Assembly (NCBI GenBank): GCA_937950325.1
Contig: CALFDJ010000051.1
Span: forward strand, 1 to 59,560
Direction of reading: 5' to 3'
DNA: 59,560 nt
Source of the DNA: an uncultured Collinsella sp.
Lineage (GTDB): Bacteria > Actinomycetota > Coriobacteriia > Coriobacteriales > Coriobacteriaceae
Below, in pieces: positions 41,731 to 50,877 of this stretch. Position numbers and translations under genes: made by a program. Positions within the stretch are counted from its first letter, which is position 1; each line of letters starts with the position of its first letter. Under the pieces are notes generated by a model, which ran no database searches, was not told the origin of the DNA, and worked only from the letters and a program-made list of their open reading frames with translations.

Positions 41731-44700
41731 ATGGCGAACACCCAGAACTATATTAACCACCTGCTGCAGAACACCGGCATTACGCCGGCGTGCAGTGAAG
41801 AAGAGCGCCTGGCTGCCGAGGATATCGCTCAGATTTTCCGCAGCCACGGCTTTGACCCCGAGGTGCAGGAATTTAATGCTCCCGCGCCCAGCAGGTTGGC
41901 GTTTGCCGTTACCGGTATCCTGGCGTTTGCCGGCGCCCTGCTGATGGGCATCGGCGGCGGTATCGGCTTGGTCGGCACCTTGCTGGCCATTGTCGGTGCC
42001 GTGCTCTACGTACTCGAGCGCACAGGGCATCCCGTGGTTTCGCGCCTGGGAAAGACCGGTGTGAGCCAAAATGTCATCGCCTATCACAAGGCCTCGGGCC
42101 CGCTTGCGTCTCCGCGCAACCGCCCGGTCGTCGTGGTGGCCCACTATGATTCCCCCCGTGCCGAGCTCCTTGCTCGCGAGCCCTACGCTCCGTATCGTGC
42201 GCTCATCGCCAAGCTCCTGCCTGTCGCCACGATCGCGCCCGCGGCTGTCGCCATCCTGCGTATCCTGCCGCTCCCCGGCGTGCTCAAGGTACTGCTGTGG
42301 GTTGTCGCGATTTTGGCCTCCCTTGTGGCACTGGCCAACGCCGCCAATATCATCTCCAACCGTTTTGTGCTTCCCTACACGTCTGGCGCGGTGTGCAACA
42401 AGTCCTCTGTTGCCGCTATGCTCGGTGTCATGGACAACGTTGCCCCCTATCAGGGCGAAAACGAGTTCCCCGATGACATTCCGTTCGATACCTATTTTGG
42501 CGAGCAGAAGCGTCGCGCCGAGGAAATGGCGCGCGCGGCGGCCGAGTATGCCGCGGCCCAGCAGCAAAACGACTACGGTAACACCATTGAATATGAGGAG
42601 CCTTCCTACGACGAGGATGAGTTTGGCCAGCCGGTGGCGCCTGTCGATGTACCCGAGCAGGACGAGGCTTTTGATGGACAGATCGATGGTTTTGAGGGTG
42701 CCTCTGCCGACGAGACGCTGATCGGCGTTATCGCCCCCGAGGCTCAAGACCAGACTGCCCAGGCCGAAGTGTCCACCGAGGAACAGTCTGCCGCCGAGCC
42801 GGCGGAGGAGCCTGCGGCGGTCGAAGCCGCCGAGCCCGAGCCCAAGCTCTATCGCAATGCCGCCGGCAATATCCGCTTTGGTTCGGATGCCATCCGCGCG
42901 CTCGGCATGCTTCCCGAGTCCTGCACGCTCGATTACGAAGAGGGCGAGGAGCCGACGTTTGAGCCGGAGCCTGCTCCCGTTGCACAGGAGCCTGCGCCCG
43001 CGGCCAATACGGCTGTTGCTCCCGCCGAGCCGGTCGCTGCCCCTGTTGCTTCCGCGGAGCCTGACGATAAACCCGTGCTCGATTCTGCAGCTGGTCTGGA
43101 TATTCTGGCGCCTGCCGCTCCGGCACAGGTTGAAGACGAGACCGCCGACGAAGACTATGACGAGTATCCGCAGCGCGTGTCCTATGAGAGTGACACCGAT
43201 TTCTCGGCCGAGCTTCCCTCGACAACGCCCCATGCCGATATCGCTTCTGCGTTCTCCTCGATTGGTGCCAGCGCTTCTAGCTTCTTTAAGGGCGCCTTTG
43301 CGAAGGGCAAGAAGTTCGTCGACGACTTTGAGGAAAAGCGTGCCGCTGCCCGCGAGGCCGCCGAGCGGGAGGCCATCGCCCAGCAGCAGGCCGCCGAGGC
43401 CGAGCGTGAGCGTGCGGCACAGGAGTTCGAGCAGAGCGAGGCCGAGCAGCCGGAGCCTGTCGATGTTGCCGGCGCCACGACGTCCTTCGAGGCTCCGCAG
43501 CCGACATCCGCTGACGTTGCCGAGGCTACGACGTCCTTCGAGGCGCAGCAGCCGGTCGATGGCACCATGTCATTCGATGCCACGATGACGTTTGAGAAGC
43601 AGGGCACCGCAATTGCCGAGCCCCTTCCCATCTCCGATGATGCCCAGGACGTCGCCGATGATTCGGTTGTTGACGAGGCCGATTCCGTTGAGGCCAGCGC
43701 ACCCGAGCAGGTCGAGGCTCCTGCTATGAAGCAGGAGTCCCCTGCGATTGACGAGGCTCCCAAGACGGATGAGTCCAGGCCTTATTCTACGCAGATCTTT
43801 ACCATGCCCGCGCCGAGCGACCCCGGTGCCACGGTGGCCAATGTCGCTCCCACGCAGGACGAGACAGTTGACTCCCTCATGGCGCAGATTTCGTCTCAGG
43901 TGCCTGCGCGCCAGCATATGAATATCCCCGATCCGGCCTCCGCGCCTGCGCCCTCTTCGTCGCCGCTGGCCTCGGTCCCCGATCCGTCGCTGCCTTCGAT
44001 GCAACAGGCCAACGTCGCGTCCCGCACGTTGCTGTTCGATCTTCCCGATCCTTCGGCACAGACAAATGATCCCTTTGCGACGGCGCAGGGGCCCGAGCCC
44101 ACATCGGCACCGGTTGCGACCCCCATGCCCATCTCCTCGGGCGCGCAGCCGCTCGAGACCATCTCGGCTCCTGCTTCGACGGGCGCCAAGCCGCAGAAGC
44201 GTGGCCTGGGTGGCTTGTTCGGTCGCAAAAAGAAGAACGAGCAGGACAGCATGAGCGACTGGCTGGGCGTCGAGGGCGATTACGATGCCAAGAAGTCTGG
44301 CCGCGGCATTGGCTCGTGGGATAACTTCGAGGATGACGACGACGGTTGGAAGGGCGGCGCCACTTCCTCCGATGGTGCTTCTGCCGAGGATATGCTTTCG
44401 GCCGTTGCCTCCATGGGTGACGATGAGCTGCTCGGCCACGATATCTGGTTCGTCGCAACGGGCGCGTCCGATTGCGACGGCGCCGGCATGAGGGCGTTTT
44501 TGGCCTCGCATCGTGACAAGCTCCGCGGTGTGTTCTTCATCAACCTTGAGTCTATCGGTGCCGGCAGGCTTTCGGTGGTGACGGTCGAGGGCGAGCAGCA
44601 GCTGTTTAAGGGCGATCGCCGCATCATGAATCTGGTCAGCAAGGTGTGTAAGTCGTTCCACGTCGATTGCGGTGCGTTCGAGATGCCCTATGCAAAAACC

Positions 44701-44868
44701 GATGCATCCGCAGCGCTCGAGGCGAGCCGTCGCGCCCTTACGATCGCCGGTGTGGACGGCCCGCGCCTTGCCTGCGCTCGCACCGAGGATGACCTGCCGT
44801 ACAACGTCAATCCGACCAATATCGCTACGGTGTCCGAGGTCGTGACCGAGGTCATTCGTCGTTCGTAG
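41731..44868 (+). CDS. M28 peptidase-like membrane protein with a very large disordered insert
   Basis: 1045 residues. The N-terminal 50 residues, two membrane helices (about 56-96), VVVVAHYDSPRAE (133-145), a second helix pair (about 160-205), and GAVCNKSSVAAMLGVMD (219-235) follow the M28 aminopeptidase plan. Residues about 240-900 are low-complexity Glu/Ala/Pro/Ser/Asp. The fold resumes at LGHDIWFVATGASDCDGAG (901 on) and FINLESIGAGRL and runs to the end. The usual second metal Asp is Cys-222 here, the Glu-Glu pair reads Ser-Asp, and no late active-site His is evident. It may be an inactive scaffold. ATG at 41731 has GGAG five bases upstream. Confidence 0.75.
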   Translation: MANTQNYINHLLQNTGITPACSEEERLAAEDIAQIFRSHGFDPEVQEFNAPAPSRLAFAVTGILAFAGALLMGIGGGIGLVGTLLAIVGAVLYVLERTGHPVVSRLGKTGVSQNVIAYHKASGPLASPRNRPVVVVAHYDSPRAELLAREPYAPYRALIAKLLPVATIAPAAVAILRILPLPGVLKVLLWVVAILASLVALANAANIISNRFVLPYTSGAVCNKSSVAAMLGVMDNVAPYQGENEFPDDIPFDTYFGEQKRRAEEMARAAAEYAAAQQQNDYGNTIEYEEPSYDEDEFGQPVAPVDVPEQDEAFDGQIDGFEGASADETLIGVIAPEAQDQTAQAEVSTEEQSAAEPAEEPAAVEAAEPEPKLYRNAAGNIRFGSDAIRALGMLPESCTLDYEEGEEPTFEPEPAPVAQEPAPAANTAVAPAEPVAAPVASAEPDDKPVLDSAAGLDILAPAAPAQVEDETADEDYDEYPQRVSYESDTDFSAELPSTTPHADIASAFSSIGASASSFFKGAFAKGKKFVDDFEEKRAAAREAAEREAIAQQQAAEAERERAAQEFEQSEAEQPEPVDVAGATTSFEAPQPTSADVAEATTSFEAQQPVDGTMSFDATMTFEKQGTAIAEPLPISDDAQDVADDSVVDEADSVEASAPEQVEAPAMKQESPAIDEAPKTDESRPYSTQIFTMPAPSDPGATVANVAPTQDETVDSLMAQISSQVPARQHMNIPDPASAPAPSSSPLASVPDPSLPSMQQANVASRTLLFDLPDPSAQTNDPFATAQGPEPTSAPVATPMPISSGAQPLETISAPASTGAKPQKRGLGGLFGRKKKNEQDSMSDWLGVEGDYDAKKSGRGIGSWDNFEDDDDGWKGGATSSDGASAEDMLSAVASMGDDELLGHDIWFVATGASDCDGAGMRAFLASHRDKLRGVFFINLESIGAGRLSVVTVEGEQQLFKGDRRIMNLVSKVCKSFHVDCGAFEMPYAKTDASAALEASRRALTIAGVDGPRLACARTEDDLPYNVNPTNIATVSEVVTEVIRRS

Positions 44869-44890
44869 ACAGACCCGCTAAGGAGTCAGC

Positions 44891-45109
44891 GTGTTTTCGT
44901 ATATCAAGCGCCATTGGCCCATCTATCTGATTTTGACCCTGATCGCTGTCGCATTGGGTTTTGGGGCCGCGTATGTCGTTGGCGTTAAGGGCTCGACGCC
45001 CGAGACAACAATGAACGAAGAGGTGGAGCAAGAGCAAAGTTTGGGTGCTGACGGTATTTCCGAGTCCGATCAGGCGGCCATCGATGGCGGTTCGTCATCT
45101 GCTGAATAG
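44891..45109 (+). CDS. Small single-pass membrane protein
   Basis: 72 residues. The N-terminal helix (WPIYLILTLIAVALGFGAAYVVG, about 9-31) is followed by an acidic, Ser/Glu-rich tail of 40 residues. GTG at 44891 with AGGAG six bases upstream. It starts 22 bases after the M28-like gene and ends before a terminator, so the two form a unit. Unknown family. Confidence 0.7.
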   Translation: MFSYIKRHWPIYLILTLIAVALGFGAAYVVGVKGSTPETTMNEEVEQEQSLGADGISESDQAAIDGGSSSAE

Positions 45110-45131
45110 CCGATTCATCGTTTATGCCCAA

Positions 45132-45167
45132 GGCGGGCGAGCCGGGAGACTGGCTCGCCCGCTTTTT
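45132..45167. terminator. Bidirectional terminator
   Basis: A perfect 11-bp stem GCGGGCGAGCC/GGCTCGCCCGC followed by TTTTT on the plus strand. It lies between two convergent genes and can serve the adhesin gene on the other strand as well. Confidence 0.85.
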
Positions 45168-45174
45168 CGTCGTG

Positions 45175-48100
45175 CTAGCGCCTCTTTGTGGCTGACCTAA
45201 GGCGAGCGAACCATATGGCTGCCGTGCCCGAGGTCAGGAGTGCGGTGATGCATGCGGCGACAGGAACAGATCCCGTTGCCGGCAGGTTCTGAGGCAGGGC
45301 GCATCGTTGGATGACGCGGTCCTCATCATGCGCCTCGAGTTTATCGCCACCGCCGTTGCGGCAAAGATCGACGCGCGCGCTGTTGGCAAGTGCGGTTTGG
45401 GGCGTATAGGACGACGTTGCCTGCATATGCACGACTGCGCCTCGGGCATCCGAGTTAAGGGCCGCCTTGGCATCGTCAAGATCGTCGTGTTCGTCTTTAA
45501 GGTCATCCCGGGTCCAAGAGTCCGCCTCGCTTCTGGTTGTAAAGTCGGCGGCTACCGCACCGTATTCAAAACGGATGCCCGTGATGACGGCGTCGTCTGT
45601 AAGATCAATCTCTTTCGTATCGAGCGTGACGGACTTGTCCGTCGGGATATCTGCTTTCCATAGGTGCCACCCGTCGTAATCGACGAGACGCACATCGTCG
45701 CCCAGCAGCTTTGCAACCTCTTCCGTTTCGAGCCAAGGATTGTGGTGCCCGTCGTCAAGCGTTGCATTGACCTGCCTGCCCGTATCGCTTGTTCCTGCCG
45801 GAGACGTTCGATACCACACGTTGCACAGCCCGTTTAGATCACCGACCGCAATAGGGGTTTCAACGGCAACGAGTTTCGCTGCGCCATCTTTGGCGCACTC
45901 AAGGTCGTCGGTGATGGTCAACTCGTCGACCCAGGTGCTCGACTCGTTTTTGGTGTCGATGGTATAGGAGAAGGCGCCTTGCGTGTTGGCCCGTGCTTTG
46001 GCTCGGTTTTTTCCGTCACCGTTGGCAACGAGTTTGCTTACGACTGGCTGTGCAATCTCTTGGCGCTTATCGACGCTTCCCCTGATCTCGATGGGGGTAT
46101 CCTTCATGTCTATGGTTTGAACTTCTCCCGTGGCCTTTACTTCAAACGTTATCTCCTCGGCGAGGTCGTAGGTACGCGGAGACATCGTTTCGCGCAGGGT
46201 GTAGGTGCCAGGCGAAAGGTGCTCAATGTGGTGCGGTTTGCCGGATGAAGTCCAAGAATCGATTTCGTTGCCATTGGAGTCGCAGAGGACAAGCTCGGCG
46301 CCTGTCACTTCCTGACCTCCGCACGCGTCGACTTTGGAGACATCGATCTTGGTGTAGTCGTTGGAAACGTCAAGGCGCACTTCGATCACGGGCGTTTGCT
46401 GGTCAGCGTACGACAACTTCACAGTATGTGGGGTCGGGTTGAGCAGATAACCTTCGGGCGCTTGTGTCTCGACGACCTCGTAGGTGGCGGTACCGCATCC
46501 CAGCGAAAGATGGTCGACTCGCGCATGCCCCCGTTCGTCGGTTGTAACGGTGGCGACGGTTTCGCCATCCAGGGCGACGATGCTGTCGTCGGTTCGCACG
46601 ATGTCGCCGTCAGCGCGGATGTCAAACGTGGCTCCAGCGAGGGCGCGCCCATCTACAGTACCCGTCTTAATGATTTCGATGCTTCCGGTTGCGGCGTCGT
46701 CATAGAACGAGACGACGGCGACCGGTGTCAGATTTCTGTCGGCTGGAATCGTTATCTCCAGGTCTTCTCCGCGCAGATACGGTTCCTTGGCCGATGCCTC
46801 GTGCACGTAGTATGTTCCGGGATGAAGTGATTCGGGCAGCGTGACGGCGCCGGTTGTATCGGTTGTGAAGGTATTCATTACATTGTGGGCCGGATACCAA
46901 CATGTTTGCGAGACGGGCTCGTGGTGGCTATCGAGCAGCTGGAACGTAAAGCCGGCAAGTGGTACGGTGCCGCCGGTCTGAGCATCGCGCTTTACGATTT
47001 GAAGGTGTGTCGATAAGGCATGGTTGTCAACGATGTACTGAAGCTCGGCGCCGTCTGCGGTCTGCTCTGCTGTGATGGTCCATTCTCCTGCTTGCTTAAA
47101 TCCTTCAGGGACCGTTTCTGCAACCTCGCGAACGGTGTAGCCCGCGCGGTCGTAGGGAATGGCACCGTGAGCGCCGGCGGGTCGCTTGCCTACGCCAAAC
47201 CATGCTTCGGGCTGGTCTTTGGTGGAGGCAAAGCCATAAACGTTTGTGGTCAACGTGCCGACGACTTGTTGGGAGCTATTGCTGACAACTTCAAAGACGA
47301 CGCCTTCCGCCGGCTGCTCAAGGCCGGACTCATCGCTATCGCCATGGTCCTTAAACTTCGAGATTTCAAGGTCAAAGGCGATGGGGATGTTGGGAATACG
47401 GCTTTCGAGCTCAACGATGCCCGTATCTCCGAGCTGCTCGGCACCGACGGTGTAGCTCCAGCTGTCGTTTGAAATCAGGTAGCCCTCGGGCGCTTTCGAT
47501 TCGTAGATGGTAAAGGTGCCCAGAGGAACGTCATTGAGGATCGCCCGTCCGTTTTCGTCGGTCGTAAGGGTGCGAGTCCAGCCGGGAGTTGATTGCGAGA
47601 CGCAGGTGAATTCAGCGCCCGCAAGCGACGCTCCAACCTGGGCGCCGGCATCCGTGGCGGCATCGATTTTTACAATACGCAAAGTGATGGTGCCGGGCTG
47701 CTCGCTAATAGTGACATGTTCGCCGCTGTTTTGTGTGGTGAAGGCTATTCGGTCGCTTCGAGGGATATAGCCTGCCGGGGCTTTGGTTTCGACCAGGTAA
47801 TATGCCGTATTGGGCAAAAGTGTTGCTTGTGCACGCCCGTTTTCGTCCATCTGGATAGTGCCGACACGTGCATCGCCCGCACTTTCAAAGATATCGAAGG
47901 TTGCGCCACCGAGTCTGTAGGTGTCGTTGCCGGCGGTGATGCCAGCCTGGGACGATTGTTTTTGGAAAGATACGGAGACGGCGGGCAGAACATAGAGCAT
48001 GTCCTGGTGTCGACCCTCGCCCGAGACCGGGCCGTGATAACGCCTGGCTCGATGTGGGGCTGCCTTAATGGATCCGGACTTAGCGCTGTCGTAGAGCCAA

Positions 48101-48606
48101 CGTGCAGCCGCTACGGCCTCGGCGTTTTCGTAAAACCTACCGCTCCTGGCAACTCCCTTGCTATTTGTATACGAATAGGTGCCGTCGGGGCGCGTGGTTC
48201 CGTTGAGCATCCACACGGCAATCTGGGTGGCGGCACGGGCGAGATCGGGCGACAGGTTGTGGCCGCCAAAGGATGTACTGGAGGGGTATCCGTGACAGAC
48301 GATGGCGGCAAATTCGTCATCGAGCCATGTCCAGCCCTGGTTATATGTGCGCCATGGCCCTCCCGGCTTGCTGGGGCCGGGGCAGTCTTGATTCATACAG
48401 TACGAAATCGATGTGTCCTGTGCCTCGTATTTACCGACACCGAAGGGGCCGCAACCGTCGCTTATAGTGCGGAAATTAAGGGCGTCGTTCCCGTCGACGG
48501 CGAGTGCGGCCCCTGGGGCCAGGCAGCCGATCAGAAAAAAGAGGAGCAGGAGCAGCGGACCTGTTGCGATTGCGCTGTGGACAGAGTGCGTGGGTGCGTT
48601 GGACAT
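45175..48606 (-). CDS. LPXTG surface adhesin with thioester domain and SpaA/Cna-B repeats
   Basis: 1143 residues. A signal peptide (cleavage after PGAALA, about 36) leads to a thioester domain. Cys-70 in SYCMNQ and Gln-128 in TQIAVW are the expected partners of the internal Cys-Gln bond used for covalent host attachment. At least six SpaA/Cna-B-type repeats follow, several ending in the E-box form (VETKAPAGY, YESKAPEGY, VETQAPEGY), where a Lys-Asn isopeptide bond is usual. A non-repeat domain of about 230 residues comes next, then LPATG, a hydrophobic helix and a basic tail. A sortase anchors it to peptidoglycan. No sortase or pilin partner lies in this window. Confidence 0.93.
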   Translation of the reverse strand: MSNAPTHSVHSAIATGPLLLLLFFLIGCLAPGAALAVDGNDALNFRTISDGCGPFGVGKYEAQDTSISYCMNQDCPGPSKPGGPWRTYNQGWTWLDDEFAAIVCHGYPSSTSFGGHNLSPDLARAATQIAVWMLNGTTRPDGTYSYTNSKGVARSGRFYENAEAVAAARWLYDSAKSGSIKAAPHRARRYHGPVSGEGRHQDMLYVLPAVSVSFQKQSSQAGITAGNDTYRLGGATFDIFESAGDARVGTIQMDENGRAQATLLPNTAYYLVETKAPAGYIPRSDRIAFTTQNSGEHVTISEQPGTITLRIVKIDAATDAGAQVGASLAGAEFTCVSQSTPGWTRTLTTDENGRAILNDVPLGTFTIYESKAPEGYLISNDSWSYTVGAEQLGDTGIVELESRIPNIPIAFDLEISKFKDHGDSDESGLEQPAEGVVFEVVSNSSQQVVGTLTTNVYGFASTKDQPEAWFGVGKRPAGAHGAIPYDRAGYTVREVAETVPEGFKQAGEWTITAEQTADGAELQYIVDNHALSTHLQIVKRDAQTGGTVPLAGFTFQLLDSHHEPVSQTCWYPAHNVMNTFTTDTTGAVTLPESLHPGTYYVHEASAKEPYLRGEDLEITIPADRNLTPVAVVSFYDDAATGSIEIIKTGTVDGRALAGATFDIRADGDIVRTDDSIVALDGETVATVTTDERGHARVDHLSLGCGTATYEVVETQAPEGYLLNPTPHTVKLSYADQQTPVIEVRLDVSNDYTKIDVSKVDACGGQEVTGAELVLCDSNGNEIDSWTSSGKPHHIEHLSPGTYTLRETMSPRTYDLAEEITFEVKATGEVQTIDMKDTPIEIRGSVDKRQEIAQPVVSKLVANGDGKNRAKARANTQGAFSYTIDTKNESSTWVDELTITDDLECAKDGAAKLVAVETPIAVGDLNGLCNVWYRTSPAGTSDTGRQVNATLDDGHHNPWLETEEVAKLLGDDVRLVDYDGWHLWKADIPTDKSVTLDTKEIDLTDDAVITGIRFEYGAVAADFTTRSEADSWTRDDLKDEHDDLDDAKAALNSDARGAVVHMQATSSYTPQTALANSARVDLCRNGGGDKLEAHDEDRVIQRCALPQNLPATGSVPVAACITALLTSGTAAIWFARLRSATKRR

Positions 48607-48860
48607 GGCTGCTCCTTATCCCTCGTGCGCCGCACGGGGAAGCCGCGGCGCTTGGGATGAGGCTACCGCCATGGTTCATGCGGGTAAGTACCGGAAGCTG
48701 ACCAAAAGCTTGCCCGATTTCTGACAAATCGAGCTCAAATACAACAATCAGATAAAAGTGCAGGTAGAAGAAGGTAAGAAGAGAAAGACAAAGGTCCTCA
48801 TCTCCACAATCGGAGTGGTTTTCAAACGATTCTCCACAGCTAAAACAAGCATCGACACCC
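48607..48860 (+). other. Non-coding stretch upstream of tRNA-Gly
   Basis: No supported gene. It should carry the adhesin promoter on the minus strand, but I could not define one with confidence. Two CTCCACA sequences occur (around 48812 and 48834) without a recognisable array. Confidence 0.35.
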
Positions 48861-48890
48861 TTGTATCAAACAAGACAACCGCGTTATACT
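48861..48890 (+). promoter_or_regulatory. Promoter of tRNA-Gly
   Basis: -35 TTGTAT (48861-48866), an 18-base spacer and -10 TATACT (48885-48890), 13 bases before the tRNA. Confidence 0.5.
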
Positions 48891-48903
48891 AGCCAACACA
48901 CAA

Positions 48904-48978
48904 GCGGGCATCGCCAAGTGGTAAGGCATCAGCTTCCCAAGCTGACACTCGCGGGTTCGAGTCCCGTTGCCCGCTCCA
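48904..48978 (+). tRNA. tRNA-Gly (CCC)
   Basis: 75 nt with encoded CCA. Acceptor GCGGGCA/TGCCCGC, anticodon loop TTCCCAA carrying CCC, and T arm GCGGGTTCGAGTCCCGT. Reads GGG. Confidence 0.97.
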
Positions 48979-48989
48979 GTTAAAAGCAC

Positions 48990-49022
48990 AAGCACGGCAC
49001 CATCACGGTGCCGTGCTTTTTT
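48990..49022 (+). terminator. Terminator after tRNA-Gly
   Basis: AAGCACGGCACC pairs with GGTGCCGTGCTT across ATCAC, then T6. Confidence 0.88.
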
Positions 49023-49028
49023 CAATAA

Positions 49029-49168
49029 AGCGCCGGGACTCGAACCCGCCAGGGTGCGAGCGTAAAGCAAACGCGAAGCGTTTGTAGCGAGCAGGCGAAG
49101 GCACCGGAAGGCGCCTGAAGCCGGTGCGGATTTGCGAAGCAAATACGCGGACGTCCCGTTGCCCGCTC
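49029..49168 (+). repeat. Hairpin-rich tail behind tRNA-Gly ending in a copy of the tRNA 3' end
   Basis: Starts with an antisense T-arm (CGGGACTCGAACCCG). Short hairpins follow (CAAACGC-GAA-GCGTTTG; GCACCGG/CCGGTGC; ATTTGC-GAA-GCAAAT). It ends with 16 bases (49153-49168) identical to the 3' end of tRNA-Gly (48961-48976). A tail of the same plan follows tRNA-Lys. No gene is visible. Confidence 0.7.
49119..49157 (+). repeat. 39-nt direct repeat, unit 1
   Basis: Matches 49249-49287 in 33 of 39 positions. Three of the six differences are the hairpin loop, GAA here and TTC there. The stem ATTTGC/GCAAAT is kept. Confidence 0.75.
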
Positions 49169-49248
49169 TATCGAGTGGAGCGGATTTTGGGAAAAGTGGA
49201 TTCAACCGACGTTACTGCCGCTTCCCCGGACCGGGGCATGCCGCCCGC

Positions 49249-49287
49249 AGCCGGTGCGTATTTGCTTCGCAAATACGCAGGCGTCCC
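49249..49287 (+). repeat. 39-nt direct repeat, unit 2
   Basis: The second copy of the 39-nt unit, 130 bases downstream, with the loop inverted. Sequence between and after the units up to purB (49169-49402) shows a CCCCGGACCGGGG palindrome but no gene. Confidence 0.75.
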
Positions 49288-49402
49288 CATGGCCGCGTAT
49301 GCGTCAAAATGTTAGGTTAATGCCTACTGCCCATACTCGCACCCGCGCACGGTACAATGGTTGAGTTACGACCAACGTGCCAATAACCAAAAAGGAGCCG
49401 CT

Positions 49403-50749
49403 ATGATCGATCGCTATACCCGCCCGGAGATGGGACACATCTTCTCCCTCGAGAACAAGTACGCCATTTGGCAGGAGATTGAGGTCCTGGCCTGCGAGGC
49501 TCAGGCGGAGCTCGGCAAGATCGGTATTTCCAAAGAAGAGGCCCAGTGGATTCGCGACCACGCCAACTTTGAGAAGGCGAAGGTTGACGAGATCGAGGAG
49601 GTCACGCGCCACGATGTCATCGCCTTCCTGACCAACATGAAGGAATATATCGACGCCGATGTTCCCGAGGGCGAGCCCAAGCCTAGCCGCTGGGTTCACT
49701 ACGGTATGACCAGCTCCGACCTGGGTGATACGGCTCTGTGCTATCAACTTACTCAGGCGTGTGACCTGATTATCGAGGACGTCAAGAAGCTCGGCGTGAT
49801 CTGCAAGCGTCGTGCCTTCGAGGAGCGCAATACGCTCTGCGCCGGCCGCACCCATGGCATTCATGCCGAGCCGATGACCTTCGGTATGAAGTTTGGCTCT
49901 TGGGCATGGGAGCTCAAGCGCGATCTCGATCGTCTTGAGGATGCTCGCAAGAACGTTGCCTTCGGTGCCATCTCCGGTGCCGTCGGTACCTACAGCTCCA
50001 TCGACCCGTTCGTCGAGGAGTACGTCTGCGAGCACCTGGGCCTGGTCCACGATCCGCTGTCCACGCAGGTCATCAGCCGCGATCACCACGCCTACCTTGC
50101 CGGCGTGCTTGCCACTACGGCGGCCACCTGCGAGCGCATCGCGACCGAGGTCCGCAACCTGCAGAAGACCGATACGCTCGAGGCCGAGGAGCCTTTCCGC
50201 AAGGGCCAAAAGGGCAGCTCCGCCATGCCGCACAAGCGCAACCCCATCACCATGGAGAAGGTCTGTGGCCTGTCGCGCGTCGTGAAGTCCAACGCTCAGG
50301 TCGCCTTTGACAACGTTGCCCTGTGGCACGAGCGCGACATTTCGCACTCTTCCGCCGAGCGCGTCGCCCAAGCCGATAGCTTCATCGCGCTCGACCACAT
50401 GTTCCAGTGCCTCATCCGCGTTATCGACGGCCTGCAACTGTATCCCGCCCGCATGATGGCCAACCTCAATAAGACCCGCGGCCTCATCTTCTCTTCCAAG
50501 GTACTGCTCGCCCTCGTCGACACGGGCATCACCCGCGAGGACGCGTACGCCATTGTGCAGGAGAACGCTATGGCAACCTGGCACGAGGTACAGGATTGTG
50601 TCTCCGGCCCCACCTTTAAGGAGCGTCTCGAGGCCGACCCGCGCTGCACCGTCAGTCAGGAGAAGCTCGACGAGATCTTTGATCCGTGGGACTTCCTCAC
50701 CCGTATCGACACGGTCTTTGATCGTCTGGAGCAGCTGAGCTTCGAGTAG
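49403..50749 (+). CDS. purB: Adenylosuccinate lyase
   Basis: 448 residues. Fumarase/aspartase superfamily enzyme acting twice in purine synthesis: SAICAR to AICAR and adenylosuccinate to AMP. Signature loop GSSAMPHKRNPI is intact, with the catalytic His in AGRTHGIHAEP. ATG at 49403 has AAAGGAG upstream; an in-frame start at 49361 has none. purC is 4 kb downstream and purA/purD are on the left arm. Confidence 0.96.
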   Translation: MIDRYTRPEMGHIFSLENKYAIWQEIEVLACEAQAELGKIGISKEEAQWIRDHANFEKAKVDEIEEVTRHDVIAFLTNMKEYIDADVPEGEPKPSRWVHYGMTSSDLGDTALCYQLTQACDLIIEDVKKLGVICKRRAFEERNTLCAGRTHGIHAEPMTFGMKFGSWAWELKRDLDRLEDARKNVAFGAISGAVGTYSSIDPFVEEYVCEHLGLVHDPLSTQVISRDHHAYLAGVLATTAATCERIATEVRNLQKTDTLEAEEPFRKGQKGSSAMPHKRNPITMEKVCGLSRVVKSNAQVAFDNVALWHERDISHSSAERVAQADSFIALDHMFQCLIRVIDGLQLYPARMMANLNKTRGLIFSSKVLLALVDTGITREDAYAIVQENAMATWHEVQDCVSGPTFKERLEADPRCTVSQEKLDEIFDPWDFLTRIDTVFDRLEQLSFE

Positions 50750-50775
50750 GTTCGGGCATAACGTTAGCTTTTTAG

Positions 50776-50813
50776 GGCGCTTTGCTGGTAATGTGTGTTG
50801 CCGGCAAAGCGCC
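50776..50813 (+). terminator. Hairpin after purB
   Basis: GGCGCTTTGC pairs with GCAAAGCGCC around an 18-nt loop. There is no T run, so this may not be a simple terminator. Confidence 0.45.
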
Positions 50814-50877
50814 TCGTTGCATTTAGGGAAAGACGGGGATAATAGTCGTCTCGAATAACATTCTGAGAGGGGATCGC

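Noticed and set aside
48979..49402. A second, degenerate tRNA or small RNA gene such as SRP RNA behind tRNA-Gly
   Set aside because: Only a T-arm-like piece and an acceptor-end copy are present, with no anticodon arm; the SRP tetraloop and conserved core are not there.
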